DNA of 12,060 nucleotides from Acidobacteriaceae bacterium (lineage in GTDB: Bacteria > Acidobacteriota > Terriglobia > Terriglobales > Acidobacteriaceae). The stretch lies in assembly GCA_003165095.1 (NCBI GenBank), contig PLSH01000194.1:15505-27564 (forward strand), read 5' to 3'. Shown piece by piece: positions 1-5,471 of this stretch. A program made the position numbers and the translations under genes. How positions within the stretch are numbered: position 1 is the stretch's first letter; every line of letters starts with the position of its first letter. The notes below the pieces were generated by a model. That model did not search any database and was not told the DNA's origin. It saw nothing but the letters and a program-made list of their open reading frames with translations.

Positions 1-63
1 GTCCCATGCGAAATCCGGCTCGATTACGACGCGGGCTTCCTGGTTCTGCGAAATAGTTTGCAT
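1..63 (-). CDS. Partial hypothetical protein, N-terminal 21 codons only
   Basis: An ATG at 63-61 on the minus strand opens a frame that runs off the left edge of the window without a stop (MQTISQNQEARVVIEPDFAW...). It begins 18 nt after the stop codon of the Fis-like gene on the same strand, as expected for the next gene of an operon. The ribosome-binding site is weak (a GCAGCAAAAAGC stretch before the ATG). The 21 visible residues are too few to assign a family. It could also be a chance open frame. Confidence 0.4.
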   Translation of the reverse strand, partial: MQTISQNQEARVVIEPDFAWD

Positions 64-81
64 GCTTTTTGCTGCGCTCGA

Positions 82-369
82 TCAGCCCTGGCGGTAGCCT
101 TGGCGGAAGGCGCTAAATACAGGACGCTCGCTGCGTGGCGGACGCTTGAGCCCGGAGCGAACTTCAGCCAATTCCAGCCCCAGTTCCGCCATGGCCCGGC
201 TGAGCGTATTGCGGTGCATGCCCAGTTCTTCAGCGGCCTTACACTGGTTCCCCCGGTGCGCGATCAGGACCTCGCGCAGATACTGCCGCTTGAACTCCCG
301 CACAGCGTCCTCATAACGAACTCCGCTGGAGTGCATTTGCGTCACCAGGCTATCCAGTTCTCTTCTCAC
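82..369 (-). CDS. Fis-family (HTH_8) small DNA-binding protein
   Basis: A 95-residue protein with one recognisable domain, a Fis-type helix-turn-helix at about residues 20-64. The core reads GNQCKAAEELGMHRNTLSR, with the conserved N-x-x-x-A-A-x-x-L-G-(x)2-R-N-T-L pattern of Fis and NtrC C-terminal domains. A basic tail rich in Arg/Pro follows (residues 70-95). It probably acts as a nucleoid-associated or regulatory DNA-binding dimer. The start is a GTG at 369-367, and it is well supported: an in-frame TAA lies four codons upstream, and GAGG sits 5 nt before the GTG. It lies 70 nt downstream of the CvpA-like gene on the same strand and may be cotranscribed; a weak promoter-like pair (GTGAAA, 17 nt, TACACT) lies in the gap. 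No AAA+ domain is present, so it is not an NtrC fragment by length alone. Confidence 0.85.
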   Translation of the reverse strand: MRRELDSLVTQMHSSGVRYEDAVREFKRQYLREVLIAHRGNQCKAAEELGMHRNTLSRAMAELGLELAEVRSGLKRPPRSERPVFSAFRQGYRQG

Positions 370-439
370 GTCGACCTCTTACGGTTTTGTCAATTCAGTT
401 AGTGTAACCGGGGTTGGAGGATTTTTCACAGGCATTCAA

Positions 440-985
440 TCAAGATACACCCTTCTGGCCGTGCAACCAGGGCGGGGATTGCAATTCCAGGGTTCGAATG
501 CCCTTGAGGACCCGGTCGGCCAGTTGTTCGGGGCTCAGGTGGGTGGATGCGTTACAGGCCCCGAAGAACAAGTGGGCAAGCTGCGACTGCGAGAGCCATT
601 GCGCCTTGGGAAAGAAGGCAAGGGTCAACATGATGCACAGGGTGACGATCAAGGCGCCCTGGAAAAAACCGACAATCCCGCCGGCGATCACGTCCAGGCA
701 GCCCAGCCCCATCCATTCAAGCGTCTTGCCGAGGATGGCGCCAACCAGGTTGGCCAAGGCCAACACCAACAGCGCGATGGCGAAAAAGGCAATTGTGTCT
801 GCTATCGCGTCAACGTGCACCAGGGGCAACAACAGCGCCGCAACGTGGTGGTAATTCCACGCCGCGAGAGTCAGTCCGGCGAACAATCCGATCAGCGAAC
901 AAACCGTACGAAAAAAGCCTTGCAACAGTCCAGTCAGCACCGATCCCGCCAATACGGCTACTATGCACCAATCCGCCCAGGTCAT
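440..985 (-). CDS. cvpA: CvpA family inner-membrane protein
   Basis: A 181-residue membrane protein. Hydrophobic segments lie at about residues 5-22, 26-44, 62-83 and 98-123, followed by a soluble C-terminal tail. The GLLQGFFRTVCSLIGLFAG stretch (19-37) and the glycine-rich IAGGIVGFFQGALIV stretch (100-114) are typical of CvpA (colicin V production protein). The molecular role of this family is unsettled; it is linked to envelope homeostasis and colicin V export and is often encoded with purine genes. I chose the ATG at 985-983 because GGAG sits 6 nt upstream. A frame extension to 1078 would overlap the purC coding region, and its first 31 residues are non-hydrophobic and unlike the family. 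It starts 19 nt after the purC stop, consistent with a purC-cvpA operon, similar in spirit to cvpA-purF of E. coli. Confidence 0.85.
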   Translation of the reverse strand: MTWADWCIVAVLAGSVLTGLLQGFFRTVCSLIGLFAGLTLAAWNYHHVAALLLPLVHVDAIADTIAFFAIALLVLALANLVGAILGKTLEWMGLGCLDVIAGGIVGFFQGALIVTLCIMLTLAFFPKAQWLSQSQLAHLFFGACNASTHLSPEQLADRVLKGIRTLELQSPPWLHGQKGVS

Positions 986-1004
986 GATTTGCTCCGTCTC
1001 CGCG

Positions 1005-1910
1005 CTATAGTTGGATGGCGCGTCCGGCCAGGCGGCGGAAGGCCTCGAGATATTTGCCTTGCGTTCTTTCTGCCACATCGTCCGGTAATTCGGGTGCAGG
1101 CGCCTGTTTGTTCCAGTGAATCGACTCCAGGTAATCGCGGACGTATTGCTTGTCGAAGGAAGGCTGCGCGCCTCCCGGCATCCAGGATGCTGCCTCCCAG
1201 AAGCGCGAGGAGTCCGGTGTCAAGACCTCATCGGCAAGGATAATGCCATCCGCGGTTCTGCCAAACTCAAATTTTGTATCTGCGAGGATCAGCCCGCGCG
1301 ACTCGGCATGCTGCTGGGCGCGGCGATAGAGGGCCAGGGAGAGCCGGCGCAACTCGGCGGCATCTTCCGTGCCGACGACCTCCTCGGTGCGGGCAAAGGA
1401 GATGTTCTCGTCGTGGGCGCCATCCTGGCTCTTGGTGGCAGGCGTAAAGAGCGGCTCGGGCAATTGCGAGCCGTCCAGCAGCCCTTGCGGAAGCGCGATG
1501 CCGCAGACCGTCCCGCACTCCCGATACTCCTTCCAGCCCGACCCGGCCAGGTAACCGCGCGCCACGCATTCCACGGGAAACATCTTTGCCCGTTTTACCA
1601 GCATGGAGCGGCCTTCGAGCTGGTCGGCATAGGGCCGCAGCGGGGCGGGATATTGGTTCACATCGGCGGTGATCAGGTGGTTGGGCACAAGATCCCGGAG
1701 CAACTCAAACCAGAACAGCGAAATCTGGGTGAGGATTTTGCCTTTGCCGGGAATGCCGGTGCCGAGCACGTGGTCAAAGGCCGAGATGCGGTCGGTGGCC
1801 ACCAGCAGCAGTGCTTCCTGTCCGGCGCAGGGCACGGCATAGAGGTCGCGCACCTTTCCCCTGCCCAGGAGCGTGGTTGTCCCCAGATTGGTTTTTAAGA
1901 GAGCGGTCAC
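1005..1910 (-). CDS. purC: Phosphoribosylaminoimidazole-succinocarboxamide (SAICAR) synthase
   Basis: SAICAR synthase (EC 6.3.2.6) joins CAIR and aspartate with ATP in de novo purine synthesis in the cytoplasm. The 301-residue protein shows the ATP-binding GRGKVRDLY (16-24), DRISAFD (40-46), the family signature FPVECVARGYLAGSGWKEY (111-129), ATKSQDGAHDENIS (158-171), the second signature LILADTKFEFG (207-217) and DEVLTPDSSRFW (227-238). Its length matches the longer class (about 300 residues, like yeast Ade1) rather than the roughly 240-residue E. coli type. The start is GTG at 1910-1908, with AAGGA about 10 nt upstream; the protein begins just before the expected N-terminal strand. It is the first gene of the minus-strand cluster, followed by cvpA 19 nt later. 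No frameshift or missing motif was seen. Confidence 0.97.
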   Translation of the reverse strand: MTALLKTNLGTTTLLGRGKVRDLYAVPCAGQEALLLVATDRISAFDHVLGTGIPGKGKILTQISLFWFELLRDLVPNHLITADVNQYPAPLRPYADQLEGRSMLVKRAKMFPVECVARGYLAGSGWKEYRECGTVCGIALPQGLLDGSQLPEPLFTPATKSQDGAHDENISFARTEEVVGTEDAAELRRLSLALYRRAQQHAESRGLILADTKFEFGRTADGIILADEVLTPDSSRFWEAASWMPGGAQPSFDKQYVRDYLESIHWNKQAPAPELPDDVAERTQGKYLEAFRRLAGRAIQL

Positions 1911-2081
1911 TTGGCGTCTTTCCTTTGCAGCCGGCTGAATCTCCGATTGTCCAGCGAGGAGATGGCTTTGTCAATGCACCGGGCCGCGCGCGATTTTCTG
2001 GTGACGAGGGCTTGATGGGAACGAGGAAGAGAGTGGGTAGAAGGGGTAATTCCATTGGCTTTTCGAGGCGCACAAACTCGT

Positions 2082-2095
2082 GTGACGGCCGTCAC
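2082..2095. promoter_or_regulatory. Perfect 14-bp palindrome upstream of purC (candidate operator)
   Basis: GTGACGGCCGTCAC is a perfect palindrome about 170 nt upstream of the purC GTG. A perfect TTGACA on the minus strand (2134-2129) lies upstream of it, but a good -10 hexamer at 16-18 nt is lacking (GTCTCC at 17). If that -35 is used, the palindrome would overlap or immediately follow the transcription start, a usual place for a repressor site. The binding protein is unknown. Confidence 0.3.
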
Positions 2096-2235
2096 GGTGC
2101 GTACGGGAGACATCGGCGACACTCCAATTGTCAACAAGGTTCAGAGAGTTAGCAAGAAGACTCTCTTAGAGCCGGGCGACACGAGGCTGCAGTGGAAAGG
2201 GGAAGCCGCGGCTAGCTTCGTTTAGTGCAGGGATC

Positions 2236-2278
2236 ACCAGTAGTCGCGTGCTACCGACCTCCAGCGCCGACTACTGGT
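2236..2278. repeat. 11-bp inverted repeat / stem-loop
   Basis: ACCAGTAGTCG (2236-2246) and CGACTACTGGT (2268-2278) are exact reverse complements separated by 21 nt. GGG (2230-2232) and CCC (2279-2281) can extend the stem past a 3-nt bulge. No U-tract follows on either strand, so this is not a terminator by itself. It lies 28 nt before the plus-strand terminator and may be part of the same RNA. Confidence 0.6.
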
Positions 2279-2305
2279 CCCCGACTTTAACTTGTGTTCT
2301 ACAAG

Positions 2306-2346
2306 CGCCTCCGAAGCGACGTGATCCTTCGGGGGCGATTTTTCGT
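2306..2346 (+). terminator. Rho-independent terminator, plus strand
   Basis: CGCCTCCGAAG (2306-2316) pairs with CTTCGGGGGCG (2327-2337) to give an 11-bp stem with one G-U pair and a 10-nt loop, followed directly by ATTTTTCGTTTT. This is a textbook intrinsic terminator reading on the plus strand. No protein gene precedes it on that strand (purC is transcribed away from it), and the likely brnT promoter lies downstream of it, so it must end some other transcript. Confidence 0.8.
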
Positions 2347-2435
2347 TTTGGAATTGTTCGCGTCACAATCAGCGGGATGGAAGGCATGGGCGGGGCGGCG
2401 CAGTTGTTAAAAGGCGCGGCCATTGGGGGTTTCGG

Positions 2436-2479
2436 TTGCATAATGTCAAAAATGTAACTACAATATTGAGATTACAGGA
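2436..2479 (+). promoter_or_regulatory. Candidate brnTA promoter with overlapping dyad operator
   Basis: TTGCAT (2436-2441), 17 nt, then TACAAT (2459-2464), a five-of-six match to the -10 consensus. The -10 lies inside a dyad centred at 2464.5: TGTAA (2453-2457), CAATATTG (2461-2468), TTACA (2472-2476). BrnA-type antitoxins repress their own operons through a DNA-binding C-terminal region, so this is a natural BrnA site (inference). The predicted transcript start (about 2471) is only some 9 nt before the brnT ATG, so the mRNA may be nearly leaderless; AGG abuts the ATG. Confidence 0.5.
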
Positions 2480-2791
2480 ATGCGGTTCGAGTGGGACGCG
2501 GCGAAGAACCTAATTAACCAGCGCAAGCACGGCATTAGTTTCGAGGAGGCCAGCCAGGTGTTTCTGGATCCGCTGCACATCGTCGTCGCGGATCGGGTCG
2601 GGAGCGGGGAGCAGTGTTGGCAGACCCTGGGGCTTGCCAAGAGGGCGACCGGAAGCTTGCTGCTGCTGGTTGTCGCGAACACTGTGGGTGAAGATTTCGA
2701 GCGCGACACTTGCATCGAAGTAGTTCGCATCATCTCGGCTCGAAAGGCGATCCCGGAGGAGAGAAGAAATTATGAAAACGAAAATGGTTAG
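2480..2791 (+). CDS. brnT: BrnT family ribonuclease toxin
   Basis: A 103-residue toxin of the type II BrnT/BrnA system. BrnT has a RelE-like fold, cleaves RNA and inhibits translation when free of BrnA. The sequence carries the family hallmarks in order: FEWDAAKN (3-10), QRKHGISFEEASQVFLDP (14-31), the GEQCWQTLGLA segment (43-53), LLLLVVANT (60-68) and the C-terminal VVRIISARKAIPEERRNYE (81-99). Length is normal for the family. The ATG at 2480 is chosen because MRFEWD is the usual N-terminus, although no properly spaced ribosome-binding site is present; the transcript may be near-leaderless. Its 3' end overlaps brnA by 20 nt, typical of a translationally coupled TA pair. Family assignment is firm; activity is inferred. 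Confidence 0.95.
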   Translation: MRFEWDAAKNLINQRKHGISFEEASQVFLDPLHIVVADRVGSGEQCWQTLGLAKRATGSLLLLVVANTVGEDFERDTCIEVVRIISARKAIPEERRNYENENG

Positions 2792-3089
2792 TTACACGCT
2801 GGAGACTCTGCCGGAGTTGACGGAGGCGCAGATCGCCAACCTGAAGGCGCTTGCCGCGCGACCGGACATCGAGATCGATACAAGCGACATTCCCGTGTTG
2901 ACGGCGGAGCAGTGGAAGAAGGGAATACGTGGACGATTCTACCGGCCGGTGAAGCGGCAGATTACGGCGCGAGTAGATGCAGATGTGCTGGAGTGGCTGA
3001 AGTCGCCCGGCAAAGGCTACCAGTCGCGGATCAACGCAATTCTGCGGCGAGAGATGCTGGCGGCTCCTCGGGGGAGCGCGGCGAAGTAG
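2772..3089 (+). CDS. brnA: BrnA family antitoxin
   Basis: A 105-residue antitoxin partner of BrnT. It shows the N-terminal toxin-wrapping region (YTLETLPELTEAQIANLKAL, 8-27), the DTSDIPVLTAEQW segment (36-48), the RGRFYRPVKRQITARVDADV core (53-72) and the C-terminal WLKSPGKGYQSRINAILRREM (75-95). The ITARVDADV...GYQSRINAILR part is the ribbon-helix-helix-like DNA-binding and dimerisation region used for autorepression in this family. The ATG at 2772 lies inside the brnT end and has GGAGGA 11 nt upstream (2755-2760). Length is normal. It ends 27 nt from the stop of the convergent RelE-like toxin. Confidence 0.95.
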   Translation: MKTKMVSYTLETLPELTEAQIANLKALAARPDIEIDTSDIPVLTAEQWKKGIRGRFYRPVKRQITARVDADVLEWLKSPGKGYQSRINAILRREMLAAPRGSAAK

Positions 3090-3116
3090 TGCGGGTGGAG
3101 AAGTTTGTGGGCCGGG

Positions 3117-3386
3117 CTATCGGTAGACTTCTTTGCGATCGCCGATTTCAAGGACGTATATGCGTAAGGCCTTATCTTGTATCTCGGCAATGATGCGGTA
3201 GTCGCCGACACGATATTTCCAGAATTCACCGAGTTTGGAGCCTGTCAGTGCCGCGCCGATGCTGCGTGGGTCATCGAGTTTCGCCACACGCTGGCCCAGG
3301 AATTTAATAATTCGTTTCGCGATTTGTTTATCGAGCTTCGATAGATCCTTCGCTGCGCCGGCGTCGTATTCAATCCGCCACGCCAT
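3117..3386 (-). CDS. RelE/ParE-family toxin
   Basis: An 89-residue protein with the RelE fold signature: an N-terminal strand and basic helix ([32 protein letters not shown], residues 3-34), [30 protein letters not shown] (40-69) and the terminal strand [16 protein letters not shown] (74-89). Basic residues R59, R64, R84 and the near-terminal Y88 occupy places where RelE enzymes keep RNA-binding or catalytic residues, so it is probably a ribosome-dependent mRNase, although ParE-like gyrase inhibition cannot be excluded. The start at 3386 is preferred to the longer frame (3461): GGA lies 8 nt upstream, MAWRIEY is the normal N-terminus, and the extension is covered by the antitoxin gene. It overlaps the antitoxin gene by 17 nt. 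Confidence 0.87.
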   Translation of the reverse strand: MAWRIEYDAGAAKDLSKLDKQIAKRIIKFLGQRVAKLDDPRSIGAALTGSKLGEFWKYRVGDYRIIAEIQDKALRIYVLEIGDRKEVYR

Positions 3387-3600
3387 ATCGTTTTTCCATT
3401 TCTCTCTGGGTAAATGACCTGCTGCGTCCGGCGCGGTGTTGAATGAGGCGCTGCTCGGCAACGTAGAGGGCTTCCAGGTCGCCGATATGTTCCTTAATAG
3501 CCTCGATCATGTAATAGGTCTTGCTCCTGCCTGTGCGCTCGGAGAGGCGGGTCAAACGGGTTTTCAGGTCTTCAGGCAAACGAAGAGAAACGGCGGGCAT
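3370..3600 (-). CDS. Ribbon-helix-helix (CopG/RelB-like) antitoxin
   Basis: A 76-residue partner of the RelE-like toxin. Residues 2-38 ([14 protein letters not shown]...[16 protein letters not shown]) are a ribbon-helix-helix domain: an N-terminal strand with alternating residues, then two helices joined by the GRSKT turn. The C-terminal half (39-76) is charged and probably wraps the toxin. The ATG at 3600-3598 is chosen because GGAGG lies 5 nt upstream; an in-frame TTG at 3612 would put that site inside the gene. It precedes the toxin gene and overlaps it by 17 nt, the standard order for relBE-type pairs. It likely represses its own promoter. Confidence 0.87.
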   Translation of the reverse strand: MPAVSLRLPEDLKTRLTRLSERTGRSKTYYMIEAIKEHIGDLEALYVAEQRLIQHRAGRSRSFTQREMEKRYGVAD

Positions 3601-3618
3601 AGGCGCCTCCAATTTCGG

Positions 3619-3639
3619 CTTGCACTACAAGTATTGCAC
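3619..3639. promoter_or_regulatory. Repeat elements upstream of the RelB-like gene (candidate operator)
   Basis: Two TTGCAC direct repeats (3620-3625 and 3634-3639) are spaced 14 nt start to start, with TACAAGTA between them (3626-3633, arms TAC/GTA). They lie 20-40 nt upstream of the antitoxin start, where a ribbon-helix-helix autoregulator would bind. No clear -35/-10 pair was found, so this is a weak call. Confidence 0.25.
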
Positions 3640-3699
3640 GAAATCTCGCCCCACACGGTACACCGAGGGTGTCACATCGCTCGGACAATCGGACTCTTG

Positions 3700-5349
3700 T
3701 TACGCTGTGGCTGCGGTTGCGACGGATTGGAGGTTGCGGGCTTCGATTTCGAATTCGCGCATTTTGTATTTTTGAATTTTGCCGGAGAGCGTGGCGGGAA
3801 AGTCGCTTACGAAGCGGATGTACTCGGGAATTTTGTAGTAGGCGATCTGGCCCTGGCAGAATTTTCGGATTTCTTCTTCGGTTGCGGCGACGCCGGGCTC
3901 GAGGCCGGGACGGAGGCGGACCCAGGCTACGACGATCTCGCCGAGGCGCGCGTTGGGAATGCCGACTACCTGGACTTCGTCCACTTTGGGGTGGGTATAG
4001 AGGAACTCCTCTACCTCGCGCGGATAGATGTTCTCGCCGCCGCGAATGATGACGTCGCGGGAGCGGCCGGTGAGGTGAATGCAGCCGTCGGTGCGCATCA
4101 CTCCCAAATCGCCGGTGTGCAGCCAGCCGTCCTGGTGGATGACCAGCGCGGTGCCCTCGGGGTCGCCGTCGTAGCCCTTCATGAGCGCGTAGCCGCGCAC
4201 GCACACTTCGCCCTGCTCGCCGGCGGGGAGGGTTTCGCCCGAGTCCAGCGAGGCGATCTTGATTTCTGTCTGGGGCATGGCGCGACCGACGGTCTTGACG
4301 CGAATCTCGATGGAATCTCCGGCGTCGCTCATGGTGACGACCGGCGAGGTTTCGGTCTGGCCGTAGGCAATGACCAGTTCGCGGCAGTGCATCTCGTCGA
4401 GGACGCGCTTCATCAGTTCGACGGGGCAGGGCGCACCGCTCATCATGCCGGTGCGGAGGCTGGTCAAGTCGAATTGCGAAAAGTCGTCAAGCGCCATCTC
4501 GGCCACATACATTGCGGGAACGCCGTAGACGCTGGTGGCGCGTTCGTCGTGAACCGCTTGCAGGGTGGCGCGCGGGTCGAAGGTCCAGTTGGGGAGGATG
4601 ATGGCGGCGCCGGAGTTGACTGCGCTCATGGTACCGATGACGCAGCCATAGCAATGGAAGAGCGGCACGGGCACCACGATTTTGTCCTGTTCGGTGTAGT
4701 GGAATCCCTGAGCGAGAAACTGCCCGTTGTTCACCACGTTGTGGTGAGAGAGCATGACGCCCTTGGGCAGTCCGGTGGTGCCGCTGGTGTACTGAATGTT
4801 GGCAATGTCATCGACGACGACATGATCGGGCAGGCGGCCCTCGGCATCGAGCAGCGCCGGCCAGAGGGGCGAGTCGAAATAGACGGTGTGTTGGAGCTCG
4901 AGGTTAAGGCCGTGGCGTGCGCGGCCGAGGATCTCTTCGTAGTCGGCGCGCTTGTCAGTGTGCCAGAGGAAGAGGGCCTTCATACGGGAGCGGGTGAGTG
5001 TGAAGCTCAATTCGTGGGAGCGGTAGGCGGGGTTGACGTTGACCAGCGCCGCGCCGGCGCGGGCGCAGCCCATGTGCATCATGACCCACTCGATGCAGTT
5101 GGTGGACCATAGCCCGACGCGGTCGCCGCGGCGTATTCCGAGCGACCAAAGCCCGCGGGCCACACGGTCGGCCGCGGCGCTCAGTTCCGCCCAGGTCAGT
5201 CGCCGTCCCTGGTGAAGCGAAGCAATCGCCAGCCGGTCTGGAAAACGCTGCGCGGCGCGGTGGAGTAGATCGCCGATGGTCAAATCGAGCAGCGGCCGGG
5301 ACGGCCCTCGAGCGTAGCTCCGGGAACCAAGATTCTCTTCGACGGGCAT
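3700..5349 (-). CDS. Fatty acyl-CoA ligase (AMP-forming), ACSF2-like
   Basis: A 549-residue member of the ANL superfamily, which activates a carboxylic acid with ATP and transfers it to CoA. Key motifs are intact: P-loop YTSGTTGLPKG (187-197), PLFHCYGC (229-236), SGAPCPVELMKRV (304-316), YGQTE (329-333), HTGD with the ribose-binding Asp (411-414), GRSRDVIIRGGENIYP (428-443) and the C-terminal lysine in PATLSGKIQKYK (K524). Overall wording resembles medium-chain acyl-CoA ligases of the ACSF2 type; the exact acid cannot be read from sequence. It starts at ATG 5349-5347 with AAGG about 8 nt upstream. It follows the winged-helix/TPR gene on the same strand after 122 nt and precedes the RelB-like gene by 99 nt. 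A short IR (ACACC/GGTGT, 3660-3672) follows its stop but lacks a U-tract. Confidence 0.95.
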   Translation of the reverse strand: MPVEENLGSRSYARGPSRPLLDLTIGDLLHRAAQRFPDRLAIASLHQGRRLTWAELSAAADRVARGLWSLGIRRGDRVGLWSTNCIEWVMMHMGCARAGAALVNVNPAYRSHELSFTLTRSRMKALFLWHTDKRADYEEILGRARHGLNLELQHTVYFDSPLWPALLDAEGRLPDHVVVDDIANIQYTSGTTGLPKGVMLSHHNVVNNGQFLAQGFHYTEQDKIVVPVPLFHCYGCVIGTMSAVNSGAAIILPNWTFDPRATLQAVHDERATSVYGVPAMYVAEMALDDFSQFDLTSLRTGMMSGAPCPVELMKRVLDEMHCRELVIAYGQTETSPVVTMSDAGDSIEIRVKTVGRAMPQTEIKIASLDSGETLPAGEQGEVCVRGYALMKGYDGDPEGTALVIHQDGWLHTGDLGVMRTDGCIHLTGRSRDVIIRGGENIYPREVEEFLYTHPKVDEVQVVGIPNARLGEIVVAWVRLRPGLEPGVAATEEEIRKFCQGQIAYYKIPEYIRFVSDFPATLSGKIQKYKMREFEIEARNLQSVATAATA

Positions 5350-5420
5350 CGGTATGCCTTTTTCGAGCTTTTTCAGTGATGCAGTAACTAGAGGAGTTTA
5401 CGCCCGGCGGGAGGAGGGGA

Positions 5421-5440
5421 CATGTGATCCAGCCCACATG
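5421..5440. promoter_or_regulatory. Short inverted repeat upstream of the acyl-CoA ligase
   Basis: CATGTG (5421-5426) and CACATG (5435-5440) are exact reverse complements separated by 8 nt, in the 122-nt gap between the winged-helix/TPR gene and the ligase, about 75-90 nt before the ligase ATG. It could be a transcription-factor site. A 6-bp repeat can arise by chance. Confidence 0.2.
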
Positions 5441-5471
5441 GGTGAAGGGTTCGAGCCATGGAATGAGCGGT

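Larger units (their letters stand above)
1911..2479. other. Long non-coding region between purC and brnT
   Basis: About 570 nt without a convincing protein gene; short open frames here have non-standard starts and no family-like sequence. It should hold the purC promoter (minus) and the brnT promoter (plus). Inverted repeats visible by eye: GTGACGGCCGTCAC at 2082-2095; AGAGAGT/ACTCTCT at 2143-2149 and 2160-2166; ACCAGTAGTCG/CGACTACTGGT at 2236-2246 and 2268-2278; and a plus-strand terminator at 2306-2345. GGATCAC (2231-2237) can also pair with GTGATCC (2321-2327). This density of structure suggests a transcribed structured RNA on the plus strand, or the remnant of one. Confidence 0.5.

Noticed and set aside
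461..1898. Long plus-strand frames opposite cvpA and purC (461-1243, 1116-1898)
   Set aside because: Mirror frames of well-supported minus-strand genes, with no recognisable domain.
1907..2137. A 76-codon minus-strand frame just upstream of purC
   Set aside because: Low-complexity, basic, no domain, and it covers the likely promoter/operator of purC.
2236..2278. The 11-bp inverted repeat as insertion-sequence ends or a CRISPR repeat
   Set aside because: Only one pair with a 21-nt centre, no transposase, no target duplication and no repeated array.
2248..2457. A 69-codon plus-strand frame before brnT
   Set aside because: GTG start without ribosome site; it runs through the intrinsic terminator at 2306-2346 and the brnT promoter.
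3436..5112. A 558-codon plus-strand open frame opposite the acyl-CoA ligase
   Set aside because: It is antisense to a gene with complete ANL motifs; the translated sequence is Gly/Ala/Val/His-rich with no family pattern, as expected for the mirror frame of GC-rich coding DNA.
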